Assembly: GCA_028583405.1 (NCBI GenBank)
Contig: CM053249.1
Location: 41,445,499-41,509,498, forward strand
Source: Pogonophryne albipinna
Lineage: Eukaryota > Chordata > Actinopteri > Perciformes > Artedidraconidae
DNA length: 64,000 nucleotides
Reading direction: 5' to 3'
Below are positions 41,870 through 53,206 of the stretch, piece after piece; positions within the stretch are counted from its first letter, which is position 1; every line of letters begins with the position of its first letter. The position numbers and the translations under genes are program-made. The notes under the pieces were generated by a model that saw only the letters and a program-made list of their open reading frames with translations, ran no database searches and was not told where the DNA came from.

Positions 41870-42420
41870 GAGCACAATTCAGATATAAAATGATGCTATA
41901 ACCCACCAGTAATGTTATGAACTTGGTTACACAAGGATAAGGACTCAAATGCACGACCCGGGAGCCAAAGGTAAAGTATAATTAATATACTTTATTTGTA
42001 CAAAAAAGGTAACAAAAGAAAATCACTCTTACGAGATGACAAAAAAGGCTTAAACAAGGTACAACAGAAAATCGCTCACAACGTGAGGAACTAAACTTAT
42101 AATAAGTTTCAGGAGCAAAGATAGGCTTGAATCAAAAAGTGCAAACACTGAAGAGCAGAACTCTGGCATGAGGACAGGACAAAAACGAACTGACACTGAA
42201 TGCTGGGAGACTGGGGACTTTAAACACTCAACAACCATACACAGGTGAACACAATCAGGGGCGGGGCTGATACTGATGAGGGAAGTGAGTCAAGGGACCT
42301 GAAATGAGGCGTGAAACAAACAAAACAGGAAGTGAGCAATAATAACACATAAATATGAAACATGATTATTAACACTTTTGACGGTGCACAACAAGTAACA
42401 GCCATAGACTGTGGGTTATA
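41870..42420. repeat. Unclassified interspersed repeat
   Basis: Includes GGACTCAAATGCACGACCCG, then ACAGAAAATCGCTCACAACG, and ACAGGTGAACACAATCAGGG with GGCGGGGC text. I recognise the style as a common fish repeat but cannot name it. No ORF is supported. Confidence 0.35.
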
Positions 42421-42483
42421 GGAGACATTTGTCTATGCCATGATACATATATAAACTAGCTCATAGCTGTCAGCATTCACTGC

Positions 42484-43176
42484 AGGCAAACCTAATGTGG
42501 CCATTCACTTATGATTTCTAAGTAGAAGAAGAAGAAGAAGATAATGTATTCATCCCTCAGAGGGAAATGTCTTCCCCCACTCTGTTGTGTTTAAACACAT
42601 TACACACACAGGGAGGATATACTGTACACGCATAAACACACAGAGCATATACATACACAAACACAACCACATGCGGATGGAGAGGGGATCGCAGAGAGGC
42701 TGCCAGATAGCCTGCCAGATAGCCGGCGCCAGGGAGCCGTTTTGGTGTTCGGTGCGTTCACAACCCAAGTAACATTGACCTGCTGATCTCTTTCAACACA
42801 ATAAAAAGCTGTGCCAATTTCTGACATCATTTAGTTTTTCAGATGATCAGAGACGCGAAGCTGCCGCAAAGTCACTTGTGCAGCTAACGGTGATTGGCGG
42901 ACAGTATGCAAAAAACATATTGAGTTTCACTGTAAGCGAAAAATGAAAGGATCTGGAAGTTAAATAACATTAGCATCTTCCCCTAGGCCTTATCACACTA
43001 GCATAAGCCCATAACATTGAACATGCTAGCAAGCACTTACAGCCAGCCTACTCTGAATATCAAAACCTTGTTAGCAGTTAGTGCTACCACTATGCTAAAT
43101 TGGATTAGCATTGCAATTACAGTAAAGCAACTATACTAACAAACAACCAACTGTTGTGCGTTCACAACCCAAATAA
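42484..43176 (+). repeat. Interspersed repeat, longer copy of 28142-28435
   Basis: Shares the blocks listed for 28142-28435 and adds a CA-rich and CCAGATAGCC-duplicated middle. The CACAACCCAA/TAACATTGACC segment occurs twice (about 42760 and, split by the TCTATAGA element, 43163 and 44368). So this region was partly duplicated before that element inserted. Confidence 0.7.
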
Positions 43177-44367
43177 CCCTTAGCAAAAAAATCTATAGAA
43201 TACTATAGAACAATCTATGGACGAATTCTATAGACAATTTCTGTAGAATACTACAGGATTTTTGCGGATATACTATATAAATTGCCTACGTGTTTTACTA
43301 TAGATTCTGGGAAATAATCTATAGAAAATATATACTGTGTAGATGGTTTTTTGTAGAAAAGAATATATAGAATCCGATAGAAAACCCCATGGATGCTTTC
43401 TATAGAACTTTTCTGTAGAATACCATTCTGTAGAATACTATAGAATTTGTGGCCTATATTCTATAGAATCTGTGGACATTTCTATAGAACTTCTTTGAAG
43501 AATACCATAGAATGTTTGCAGATATTCTATAGAATGTACCTATGGATTTTACTATAGATTCTGCAAAATAATCTATAGAACAATCTATTGATGTTTCTAT
43601 AGAATTTCTGTAGAATATACTGCGGGATAGTGGCAAATATTCTATAGAATTCATCTATGAATTTTACTATAGATTCCACCAAATAATCTATAGAAAATTG
43701 CTATTGTTTTCTATAAAATTGTTCTGCAGAACAGTATAGGATTGGTGTAGAAATTCTATAGAATTAATTTATAGATTTTCCTATAGATTATGTGTTTCAT
43801 AAAATGTTGTGGATCACTGTTTTTCTCAATAGAATTCTATAGAATACTGTATCATAGAAACTTGTTTAGATAGTTAGATGTAGATAGTTACATAATTTAA
43901 TTGGGCACATAATCCAGTATACAGTTGTAAAGATTTCAAAGGGATCTACCCGTACAGCTTTTGCAAAGCAGCTCAGTTCCACAAAATGATGTAGATTACT
44001 ATGATTTTCTCTATTCCAATTTAAAGATGAGTTGTATATCATTCTATAGAATTCTATAGAATTTAGTATAGGTTGCATCAGAGAGAACATTTCATGCATG
44101 TTTTCTTTGAATGCTATAGATTTCTACAGATATGTCATGAGTCGGTTCTGTCCTATAGAATTCTTTAGATTGTTATAGTTTTAATTATCGAAGTTTATAG
44201 AAAAGTACAAATGTATAGTATTCTACAGAATGATCTAGAGATTTCTATAGTATTCTATAGAATTCTTTAGCATGGCTTACAAATACGACTATGTTCTATA
44301 ACATGCTATAGATTTCTACAAGATTCTATAGGATTCTATAGGATTTTATAGATTGTTTTGCTAAGGG
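43177..44367. mobile_element. 1.19-kb element built of TCTATAGA palindromes
   Basis: Ends are CCCTTAGCAAAA and TTTTGCTAAGGG. Flanks are TAA (43174-43176 and 44368-44370), a 3-bp target duplication as in PIF/Harbinger elements. The uninserted sequence is seen at about 42765 and 28305. The interior is packed with short CTATAGAAT/ATTCTATAG palindromes at irregular spacing and has no ORF. Superfamily is an inference. Confidence 0.8.
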
Positions 44368-44698
44368 TAACATTGACCTGCTGATCTCTTTCAACACAAG
44401 AAAAAGCTGTGTACATTTCTGACATAATTTAGCTTTTCAGATCATCAGAGACGTGAAGCTACCGCAAAGTGCCTTGTGCAGCTAACACAGAGTGCATTCT
44501 CGTAGCGATTGCTACAACTGCACCGTGTTTGTTGAACGTTTTGATGTTTGAACGGAGTTTCTGCAATGTGGAATGTGGGAGAAGAAGAGGTGCAAAATAA
44601 CCCGGCGGAATAATAAAGAATTTCGTGCATGGCATAACAGATAGTTGGAATGCTGTATCAGCATTCCCACTCAGTCAGTCAATCAGGCACGCATGTAG

Positions 44699-45037
44699 CT
44701 CTTCACCCAGAAAGGTAGAACAATTGAAGGATTCCCCCCAACACAAGCAGCATTGATTCAGCACACACAGAGAGCTCCCTTCCAAGCTGGTCACTGCTGG
44801 GGACAGATGATGTTTGCAGCCCCTGAACTCCCATCCCCAGGTGACTGGGGGTGGAAGAGGAAGGCCACAGGTGGATGGGAAGTTTACTGGACCACATTAC
44901 CAGAAGCGACCCAGGCCTGTCGTGAACTCCTCCGCTGTGGATGCAAAAAGGGGTGCAGTGGACAATGCAAATGTGTCAAGGTAGCAATTCAGTGCACTGC
45001 CCTTTGCCACTGTGGTGGACTGTGTTTTCAGAACTAA
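44699..45037 (+). pseudogene. C-terminal fragment of a repeat-encoded protein with a CXC-type Cys-rich tail
   Basis: 112 residues open after an upstream stop. They begin L-F-T-Q-K-G-R, then P-P-T-Q-A-A-L, Q-A-G-H-C-W-G-Q and D-W-G-W-K. They end in a Cys-rich domain (R-C-G-C-K-K-G-C, K-C-V-K, C-T-A-L-C-H-C-G-G-L-C) like tesmin/TSO1 CXC zinc-binding repeats. I recognise it as the end of a multicopy fish protein of unknown role, probably mobile-element encoded. The N-terminal part is missing upstream, so it is a fragment. Confidence 0.6.
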
Positions 45038-45257
45038 GTCTGCATTTAGTTGAAAACCTGTAATATTACATATATTATGTAACATGTATTACTTCACCAT
45101 AATAAATATGTTAATGGTTTACTGTGTATTTTGTTCCCTGAATACCAGATACATATAGTTAGCTACATTCTAGCATGTTGTAAATAGTACCAATGCATTC
45201 CCCATCCTTGAAAATGTAGGATTAGCCACCAGAATCAAGTTCCTAGGTGGTCTAGAT

Positions 45258-45988
45258 CAGTGGTTCCCAACCTGGGGGGCGCCAAAGATCGCAGGGGGGG
45301 CCCCAGGCCTCAGATGATTTGAGGCCAAATATCATATTTAGACTTTTTTTTTTTTTTATACATATAATTGTAAAAGGCCTTGTCTCTACATTACAATAAA
45401 ATATAAAAAATTATTGATTGATTAATTTGAATAAAAATTCAAGTTAGTAGCTATTAAAGGCATACAAAGACAGAAATGTATAATTGTGTCTTTAATAGAA
45501 ATGTTTCTTCCGCCGGTAAAGTGTCCAAACCAGGCTTTTCTGGATAAGCGCATTTTTAAAACATAGTCATTGTCCATGCCAGCTTCAGTTGGATTATTTG
45601 TCACAGTTGCTCCGATCAGATCGGTCTCCTCCATTTTGTAGATTATTTACGACTTTTGAATCCACATAAACACATCGGCAAAATCCGGCTTACTTTGAGC
45701 ATGTGTTTTAAACAGTTTAATCCCTTTGTGAATTGTTTCCACTTCCGCGCCTTCCTTTAATTTCTTCATACAGCGGGAATCCAAATGAATTAATCCTGAG
45801 TCCAATAACCATCAAAGTCACTCCAATAGTGCTCCTTAATTACGCTTTCATCCTCCTTTAACAAAATACTTCACATTCACCCAGTTTGTGAGAGTAGTTG
45901 TAGCATTTTTGAGACTTTTAAACTTTAATTACCGCTGTTGCACGCGCCCGCCCCCCGGGCCCTTGGGAAAAAAGGTTGGGAACCCCTG
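45258..45988. mobile_element. hAT MITE, 731 bp
   Basis: Ends are CAGTGGTTCCCAACC and GGTTGGGAACCCCTG. The near-palindromic 8-bp duplication GTCTAGAT lies at 45250-45257 and 45989-45996. There is no transposase. AT-rich and T-run sequence fills the interior. Confidence 0.92.
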
Positions 45989-45996
45989 GTCTAGAT

Positions 45997-47635
45997 CATA
46001 AGCTACTGGTAAAATAACAACCAATGGCCACATTTGCGATGGCCCTATAGCCAAAAATCTTCCTTAGGGCATGCTCTAACAGTGTGCCAAATTTCATGTT
46101 TTTATCATCAAAAGCACAATTCTTTCACATATCTGCTTGACTAAAAGCTAACATGCTGATGCTAAATGCATATGTTTCTAAGCTACATGTAGGCTAATTT
46201 GATTATAGGATTGGACTCCTGTGGTGGCTGCGTGTAATTGTTTTAGACATTTCCCAAAAAATTCAGAGCGTTGTGAAGACAGAAAATTCACAACATGTTA
46301 AGCATATTCTGCTTCAATTCATATTTGTTTGGTGTTTAGCCTTTTAAAATCAATGTTTCAGCAGTGCCTCACCCACACCCACTTCAGGGTGAGCAGCAGC
46401 AGTCAACCTTTCAGTTTCTACAGTGGGGGTGGGGGGGCTGAATACTTTCAAAGTGTTTTCTCCCCTTCAGTTTTAATGTCATATTCATCCACTTGACCTG
46501 AATTATCAGCTGATATAGCAGATCCATCATTTGTACTGTTTATCTTTAAACTAATAAATCACCCTTGTGTTAACCTGGTAGAGAAGGGGTGGGGGGGAAG
46601 CAGGCGTCCAGTAGGGACAGCCGCTGGTTCATTGGTGGAGTACAGGGGGGGGGGGGAACCGTGAAGCAGCGGCTCCCAGCAGCACCCTGCTGCCACTAGC
46701 TAGTTTGTGGAATCGTGTGCGACTGTTTGTCTCTTGCCTTGAACAAAAACCCAGAATTCCAGCCTGTAAGAGGATTTCTGAATTTAACATGCCTGTGGTA
46801 CAACCCAGTCTCACGGCATTTTGTGTTATAGTCATGACATTTAATCTATTGATTCGTGTTCACCAACACGATTTTCCCCTTTTTTTCGTGTCACACAGAA
46901 CGATTTTAAAAGCAATGTATTTCTATTGGTAGTATGTTTCGTGCCTGCAGCACGTCTTTTTGTCCGTTCGGGTCTTGGAAGACCGGAAGCTGTGGGGTTC
47001 ATAAAAACATGTTCTTACTCAATATCAAGCCACGATTATTGTTTTTATTTTAAATCGTATAATGTCGGACTTTTTTTGTCCTCTGTGAGGAAAATAAATG
47101 GGGCTCAGAGACTCAAAATACTGAAATCTGTATTTTTTTAAATCTTTTTTTCCTTCTAATTTGTTATTATTTTCTAAATAACACACTGTTATGTACTCAC
47201 CAATAACACACAATTATCCTTGTTTTTATTTATTTGTTTAATTCCATAATCTCTGGCTGTTTTGGCGTCCGCTAGGAACTGAATTTCAAAATAAAAATAA
47301 CCGGAAACAGACGTAGGCCTATAAGGGACATTTCGAGCATCATCGCGATACACAGCCACTGAACTGATTACCCAAGATCCTCAGCAATGGTTTAAGCTCA
47401 CTGATTGGATGTTTTAGCCGCAATGCATGTAGGGATATGGTGTTCATGCGATATGAAATCCGAAAAACATTTCTGAGTTTAGGATGGCCGAAGACACTAC
47501 ACTACCCATAATCCCCAGCTATCATTTAGGACTACTGTCCCCGTGATTAATCTTCAAGCTCTGGGATTGGATGTTGGAGTGGCAGTGCGCCAAGGTTACG
47601 CTGAGCGTCAAACAGCTGTTTGAAATGGAACGAAA
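45997..47635. other. Gene-free interval with repeat pieces
   Basis: No gene was recognised. G-runs lie near 46427 and 46640. About 46800-47110 holds a recurrent-looking block (TCTCACGGCATTTTGTGTTA; TCGTGTCACACAGAACGA) that I take for an interspersed repeat. Confidence 0.4.
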
Positions 47636-48149
47636 CGCCGGGTTACGTATTGTAACCCTTGTTATATCAGCACAGGCGGACTCTATGGGTACTACCTTAT
47701 CATGCAAGCATTCACCTACTGAGATTTCTATAGACATAGCCGGCCCCAGGGCGGGCCTACCTGAATGCGTGCGCATCTCACTTCTGTATAAAAGGAGGCC
47801 CCGCCTCCTGACCATCATCCTTCACCACTCTTCAGCGAGCGGTAGGGTAGAGGGCTCCGCCTGTGCTTATATAACAAGGGTTACAATACGTAACCTGGCG
47901 TTATATCTCTCACAGGCTCCGCCCTCTACTGGACTCTAAGGGTACAGTGGGCAGAGCCCCGATGTATGCACGCACTGTCGTCCAGCACACTGTTCCACCT
48001 CACTGTCCCTGACCGGCTTTAGCAGCCGCTGCGCCTCACTCATCTTTCCCTCGGTTGTAACCGTGGAGAAGTCCAGGCTGCGGCCAATAGAGCACACCCT
48101 GACGCGGTTGCCTCGCAAAAAGGTGTGCTCGAAAACAGTGCTGAAGGGC
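47636..48149. repeat. DIRS1-like terminal repeat region
   Basis: GGTTACGTATTGTAACCCTT (about 47641) is repeated inverted as AAGGGTTACAATACGTAACC (about 47879), separated by about 220 bases that include a TATAAAA and several GGCTCCGCC/GGCGGAC blocks. Inverted-end text with an internal promoter fits DIRS-type elements. No coding sequence. Family call from recognition. Confidence 0.45.
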
Positions 48150-50331
48150 TGGAAGGTTCACCTCTGCTCCGCGCGTCCCTTGATGACTGATGAGCTGGTC
48201 AAATTATAAAAGAAGGAACTCAAAGCACCAGAATAAAGGTTAAACAATAATCTGTTTTAATGGTAAATGCAACAATACACAATACAGAGCACTCTGCAAT
48301 AGTACAACATACAGAGTACTCCGGGCTCAATTCCTACCACCGTGTGATATACGTACCACGACAGCCAGTCAGAAAAAGAGCGCCAATCATAAGAATATCA
48401 TAAAATGTATACACACAAGTGGGGAGGAGTTGTTTGGTTGCTCCTCCCTAGCTATTTGTTATTGGCGATTTCACTTCTGGGCGAGCCCTAGACCGTGAGC
48501 TGGTAGTTCTCCATTGGCCAGTTTCACTTCTGGGCGAACCCTAGGCAATGAGTCAGCAGTTGTTGACTCCACCCCATCTTCTTACAAGGAGATGTTAACA
48601 GATGACCAATGTATAGCTGGGATCACACACACACACATTTTATCATGCAGCCTATCACACAAATGTCACATGTTTTTCCTCTGAAAGCTATACTTGTTAT
48701 AGGTTTAAACGTCATCGTCTCATGACATCCATAGGATTAGCTAACTAACAAAGGTTAACTGTTCTTATACCCTAAGGCCTTCTCTGCACTTCCTTCCACC
48801 CCGAAGTCCGCTCACAATAACATGAATACATCTATTGATAATTCAGAACGACCATTGTCTCTTTAACTGTGTGACTCAATAACACACATCCTCTCATGGC
48901 CTCTTTAGGAGTCTTGCAGGATATGAATTATCCAATTAACTAACGTCTGCACATGATCGCACATACATTTTCCCCTATGCAGCTCACGCACCAACATTTT
49001 TATCGTTTCTTAGCTAATGCATGCTGGATATGAACCACTAACCAACAAGACTTTAATTGTATTAGGTCTGAGGAAGCCCCTCTCTTGGAGTTCCTCTGAC
49101 CTCTTACCAATTCAATTAACATGGGTACATCTGCTGTTAATTGCCAAGACCATTGATAATTTGCAAAGAGACTCATGGGCCTCTTCTAATGACTTTCTGA
49201 AAAATACTTATCAACGGGTAATCATTTTACTCAAGGCAGAAATCACAGGTTGTACTGTACCTTACCTACTCACAAATAGCCAAAAAAACACCTTTTGATT
49301 ATAACACAAAAGTGGAAGAAAAGACCATTTGCGCTAATCTACTTCTACTTAAAATGGGACATCATTTTAGGAATATATATAAAAAACCTCTATAATTAAG
49401 AGGAAAAAATTGACTTGTCCATTCAAGTTTAACACACATATATTAGTGATAACATAATTCAACACACTTCTTATACACTGAACAAAAATATAAACGAAAC
49501 ACTTTTGTTTTTGCTCCCATTTTTCATGAGATGAACTCAAAGATCTAAAACATTTTCTATATACACAAAATAACCATTTCTCTCAAATATTGTTCACAAA
49601 TCTGAAAGAATCTGTGATAATGAGCAATTCTCCTTTGCCGAGATAATCCATCCCACCTCACAGGTGTGGCATATCAAGATGCTGATTAGACAGCATGATT
49701 ATTGCACAGGTGTGCCTTAGGCTGGCCACAATAAAAGGCCACTCTGAAACGTGCAGTTTTGCTTTATTGGGGGGGTCTGGGGGGGTCCGAAAACCAGTCA
49801 GTATCTGGTGTGAGGGGTAGGATTAGGGTTAGGGTAATGTTGTGAATCGAGTGGCCTGTGTTCGTCGTCCATAACATACGCCTGCCCATACCATAACCCC
49901 ACCACCACCATGAGCCACTCGATTCACAACATTACCCTAACCCTACCCCTACCCCTACCCCTCACACCAGATACTGCCTGGTTTTCGGACCCCCCCCAGA
50001 CCCCCCCAATAAAGCAAAACTGCACGTTTCAGAGTGGCCTTTTATTGTGGCCAGCCTAAGGCACACCTGTGCAATAATCATGCTGTCTAATCAGCATCTT
50101 GATATGCCACACCTGTGAGGTGGGATGGATTATCTCGGCAAAGGAGAAGTGCTCACTATCACAGATTTTTTCAGATTTTTGAACAATATTTGAGAGAAAT
50201 GGTTATTTTGTGTATATAGAAAATGTTTTCGATCTTTGAGTTCATCTCATAAAAAATGGGAGCAAAAACAAAAGTGTTGCATTTATATTTTTGTTCAGTG
50301 TATATCAGGTGACATAAAAATGAATATACCA
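48150..50331 (-). repeat. LTR, inverted relative of the solo LTR, interrupted by a MITE
   Basis: Reverse-complement similarity to 17549-22539 in several blocks: CTCTGCTCCGCGC, GGTTAAACAATAATCTG, TTGATAATTCAGAACG, AACTGTGTGACTCAAT and, across the MITE, ACACACTTCTTATA then TATCAGGTGA. The ends are approximate. No internal retroviral genes were found, so it is probably solo. Confidence 0.65.
49476..50300. mobile_element. 825-bp near-perfect palindromic MITE (TA target)
   Basis: CACTGAACAAAAATATAAA at the left is mirrored by the reverse complement at the right. The arms match almost to the centre (about 380 bases each) around a loop of about 55 bases near 49856-49912. TA flanks (49474-49475 and 50301-50302) indicate a Tc1/mariner-type target. 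It splits the LTR. No transposase. Confidence 0.88.
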
Positions 50332-50514
50332 GAAATACGCTGTATTAAACTTTCTGCTATAACACATTACTTTAATACTTCAGCTTATAGGCAGACAGGG
50401 AAAGTCCGCAGCTGTATGGGTTCACTATGCACCCTCTCTCCTGAGTCCCTAAAGAGCACGGGGAGAGCGCAAGTGCCCCCTATGTCCCCACACTCAGACA
50501 CTGACCCCGTGCAG

Positions 50515-50825
50515 TGTGCACAGCAAAAATGCCAGTGTTAAATTAACACTGAGTGTTGAATTTAACACCAGAAAGGTGTGTATATGCGTCCACTCTTGTC
50601 AGTGTAAAATTAACACTTTTGAAAGTGTTAATATTTTAACACTCACCTGTAGTTAATGGAACAGTGAAACGAGTTGAAAATCAACACTGGCCAACACGCA
50701 GTAGTGTTAATATTACTCTACACTAGTGTCAGTGTTAAAGAATCAACACTACCAGACTACACTGGATCTCAATTTAGTAACACTATTGGGTGTTACAAAA
50801 ATTAACACTTGAGAGTGTAGAATGT
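50515..50825. repeat. Subterminal GTGTTAA/TTAACAC repeat array
   Basis: At least ten TTAACAC or GTGTTAA motifs in both orientations, including palindromic AGTGTTAAATTAACACT. They lie next to a transposase gene on the minus strand, so they are probably the subterminal transposase-binding region of that transposon. A CACAGCAAAAA at 50518 could be its tip; no matching right end was found. Confidence 0.6.
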
Positions 50826-50947
50826 TGTGAAGATCCAATCCCTCCCAGCCAAAACCCCATAACCCACTTTACAAAAAATACAAGACAACAAATTTAACAA
50901 AATAGTTTGTATTACAAGGCAAGTACACCACAATTACATTCATAAAC

Positions 50948-53206
50948 CTACAACAGTTCAGCATGGAGTGACACAAAATTACAGTATGGGACAATAAACA
51001 TTTGGTCATCAGTGTCATTTGAAAATTGCCTATCATATGGTCTGTAGTATGGCAGGTCATCTACACAGATCAGTGTGAATACATCGCTTTTCTCCTCGAT
51101 ACTAAATGCATTTAAGTGATCATCAAAATATGTTGTTGAGACTTTACAAGTTAGAAGATAAGCATTGTCCTCTTTAACAATCACACTGACAATCCTGTTG
51201 AACAAAGGCATCTCATTTTCAACACCAGAACATACATACATCCCAGGCTGGTACTCTGTGCCATAGCTTTTGACCCAGGAAGTTGTGGGAACAATACAAG
51301 ACATATCAACAGTTTCATGCAGCACCTCACTGCCCTCCAAACTGCTGACCAAGACTTCAGTAATGGGGCCAAATTGGAATCTTTTAAAATAAAAGTTCTC
51401 AAAATGAAAAGCCAACTGATTCTGATGTCTCTTTGCCAGTGTTTTTGTGATATTTTTAAAGTTCTTTACAGACGTTTTGAAAAATGTGTGCTTGCCTTCA
51501 AACCTCATGCACCACATGTATTAGTGGCCCAATCTTCCTAATACAGCTTGGGGAATGTATCATATGGTGGTGCTTGGGAATCAAATTTCGTTCTGGAAAC
51601 AGAGATTTAAAAAGTGTATGATGATCAAAAATAAGATGTTTCAGATAGCAGGTCATACCATGGGTTACAATGGGTGAAAAGACAATGTTCACAATCTGTA
51701 CTAAGAGGAGCAGCAAGTTCCAGCAGCTATCATTCCTGCTAACTAAATCTCCAAACATCAATGGGGTATTGCGCAAAAGACACCAGGACTGAACAGCATT
51801 AAGGCCAAGATTGTTGCTATCATCATCCAGTTTTAGCCCACTTGGCCTGTTTTTCCTCTGTGTAAATCCATAATTGAAGCTCGTGATTCTCTCTGACAAT
51901 GAACTTCTGGATATAAAGTTCCTTATCAGGTACTGAAACACAAGCTTCAACTCATACTGCACCACTCCTTCCAGTAAATCATGCATTATATCTACTGCGT
52001 AGTTGTCTGAAGTATGGAACAGCCGTAGGGAATTGAGTGGACAGGTTTTTTTAACACCAAATGTTGAGGCCAAAGCAGGATTTTGTTGAATGACAGCACA
52101 GTGTTCTGAATGAAGGGCTTTAGAACGTAAGGTTAAACCTGGATGATCTTCACTGAAAACTGATTGCATCTCTCCCTTTTCAGTTAAACAAAAACGACAA
52201 CAGTACTTTGCACTAAACGATTCAACAAAACCAAAAAGGCCATGTATAGCCAAGTTGTCACCTGTAACCTGAAACACTGAACCTTTCACAGGTGTGGTTG
52301 AAAAAGGCACCTGCATTCCTTCAACTTCTAAAATCTTTAAATCGTCGAGAAATGGCTTTAGAATAGCGTCAAACCCATATTTCTTTAAGTCTTCTGAGTG
52401 AAAGAGAGATACAAGATGAATGTTCATCAACACAGAATTAAGCTTTGGAGGGAAATTTCTCAAAATAAAATAAACACAGCCAAGTTTGTGCACACCCTTT
52501 TTTGAGCCTAATGGATTAGCGGTCTCAAAATCATCATAGTAGAGCTGTATCTGCATAGCATTTTCTTGTTGTGAGCATAAACAGTGGTTCCTGAAGTACT
52601 CGCCATCATTTACATCTCTGTAAAAGCCCTCCTGGTGTTGTTTAGCTCTTTGAAAACTGTTACAAAGTTCCGTGTTCTTAAACATAGATGAAAGAGACCC
52701 CATGATGGGTACATACATGAACTTATCATTGACAGGAACTTGCCTGTATAGTCCTGTTGTTTTATCTCTGCGTGTATCAAAACGCACACCAAGAATATAC
52801 TCGACAGGTTGAACTATTTTCCATTTCTCCTCAAAATGCCTCATCCGTTTAGATTCTGTGTTAAGACATGAGAAAGGATTCCCAAGCTGATCAAAACAAT
52901 TCTCAACTTTTTCTAGGGTTTCTTTAGATGCTTCAGATGACAACCATTCAACAACAGCTTATTTTGCATGGGCATGGATGTCCTTAACCAGTTCCTCCAT
53001 CGAACCAACTAAACATTGCACAGTACTTGCAGGAACTCCTGATGCTTGTACTGGTTGTAGTATGTGCAAAACACAAATGAACATCCAAGCTCTCCACAGT
53101 GCAAACGCAAAGACCTTCCTGGGTACAAACCATGCTGAAACTTCAAATGTCTAAATAACACTGAACAGTTTATGTGGTGTACCTTGCAAATGTAACATGT
53201 GAACAT
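50948..53206 (-). pseudogene. Transposase with N-terminal C2H2 finger (multicopy fish family)
   Basis: First block 53009-53206: M-F-T-C-Y-I-C, then H and H, a C2H2 finger. The main block (to 51498) includes M-Y-V-P-I-M, Q-I-Q-L-Y-Y-D-D-F-E, N-P-L-G-S-K-K, G-D-N-L-A, C-R-F-C, D-I-M-H-D-L-L-E-G and P-K-H-H-H-M-I-H. The last block (51517-50948) starts M-W-C-M-R-F-E-G-K-H. Conserved D/E in these motifs suggest a DDE-type nuclease. Defects: a frame change between finger and core, an in-frame TAA at 52959-52961, and a frameshift near 51520. I recognise the family from many fish genomes but cannot place its superfamily securely. Confidence 0.7.

Noticed and set aside
43454..43654. 66-residue minus-strand frame in the TCTATAGA array
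   Set aside because: Translation of the short palindromic repeats; periodic Y-R-I/S-I-E residues only.
49810..49970. GGGTTAGGG/CCCTAACCC interstitial telomere-like repeats
   Set aside because: Only a few units, and they are the mirrored arms of the palindromic MITE, so not evidence of a chromosome fusion or telomere.
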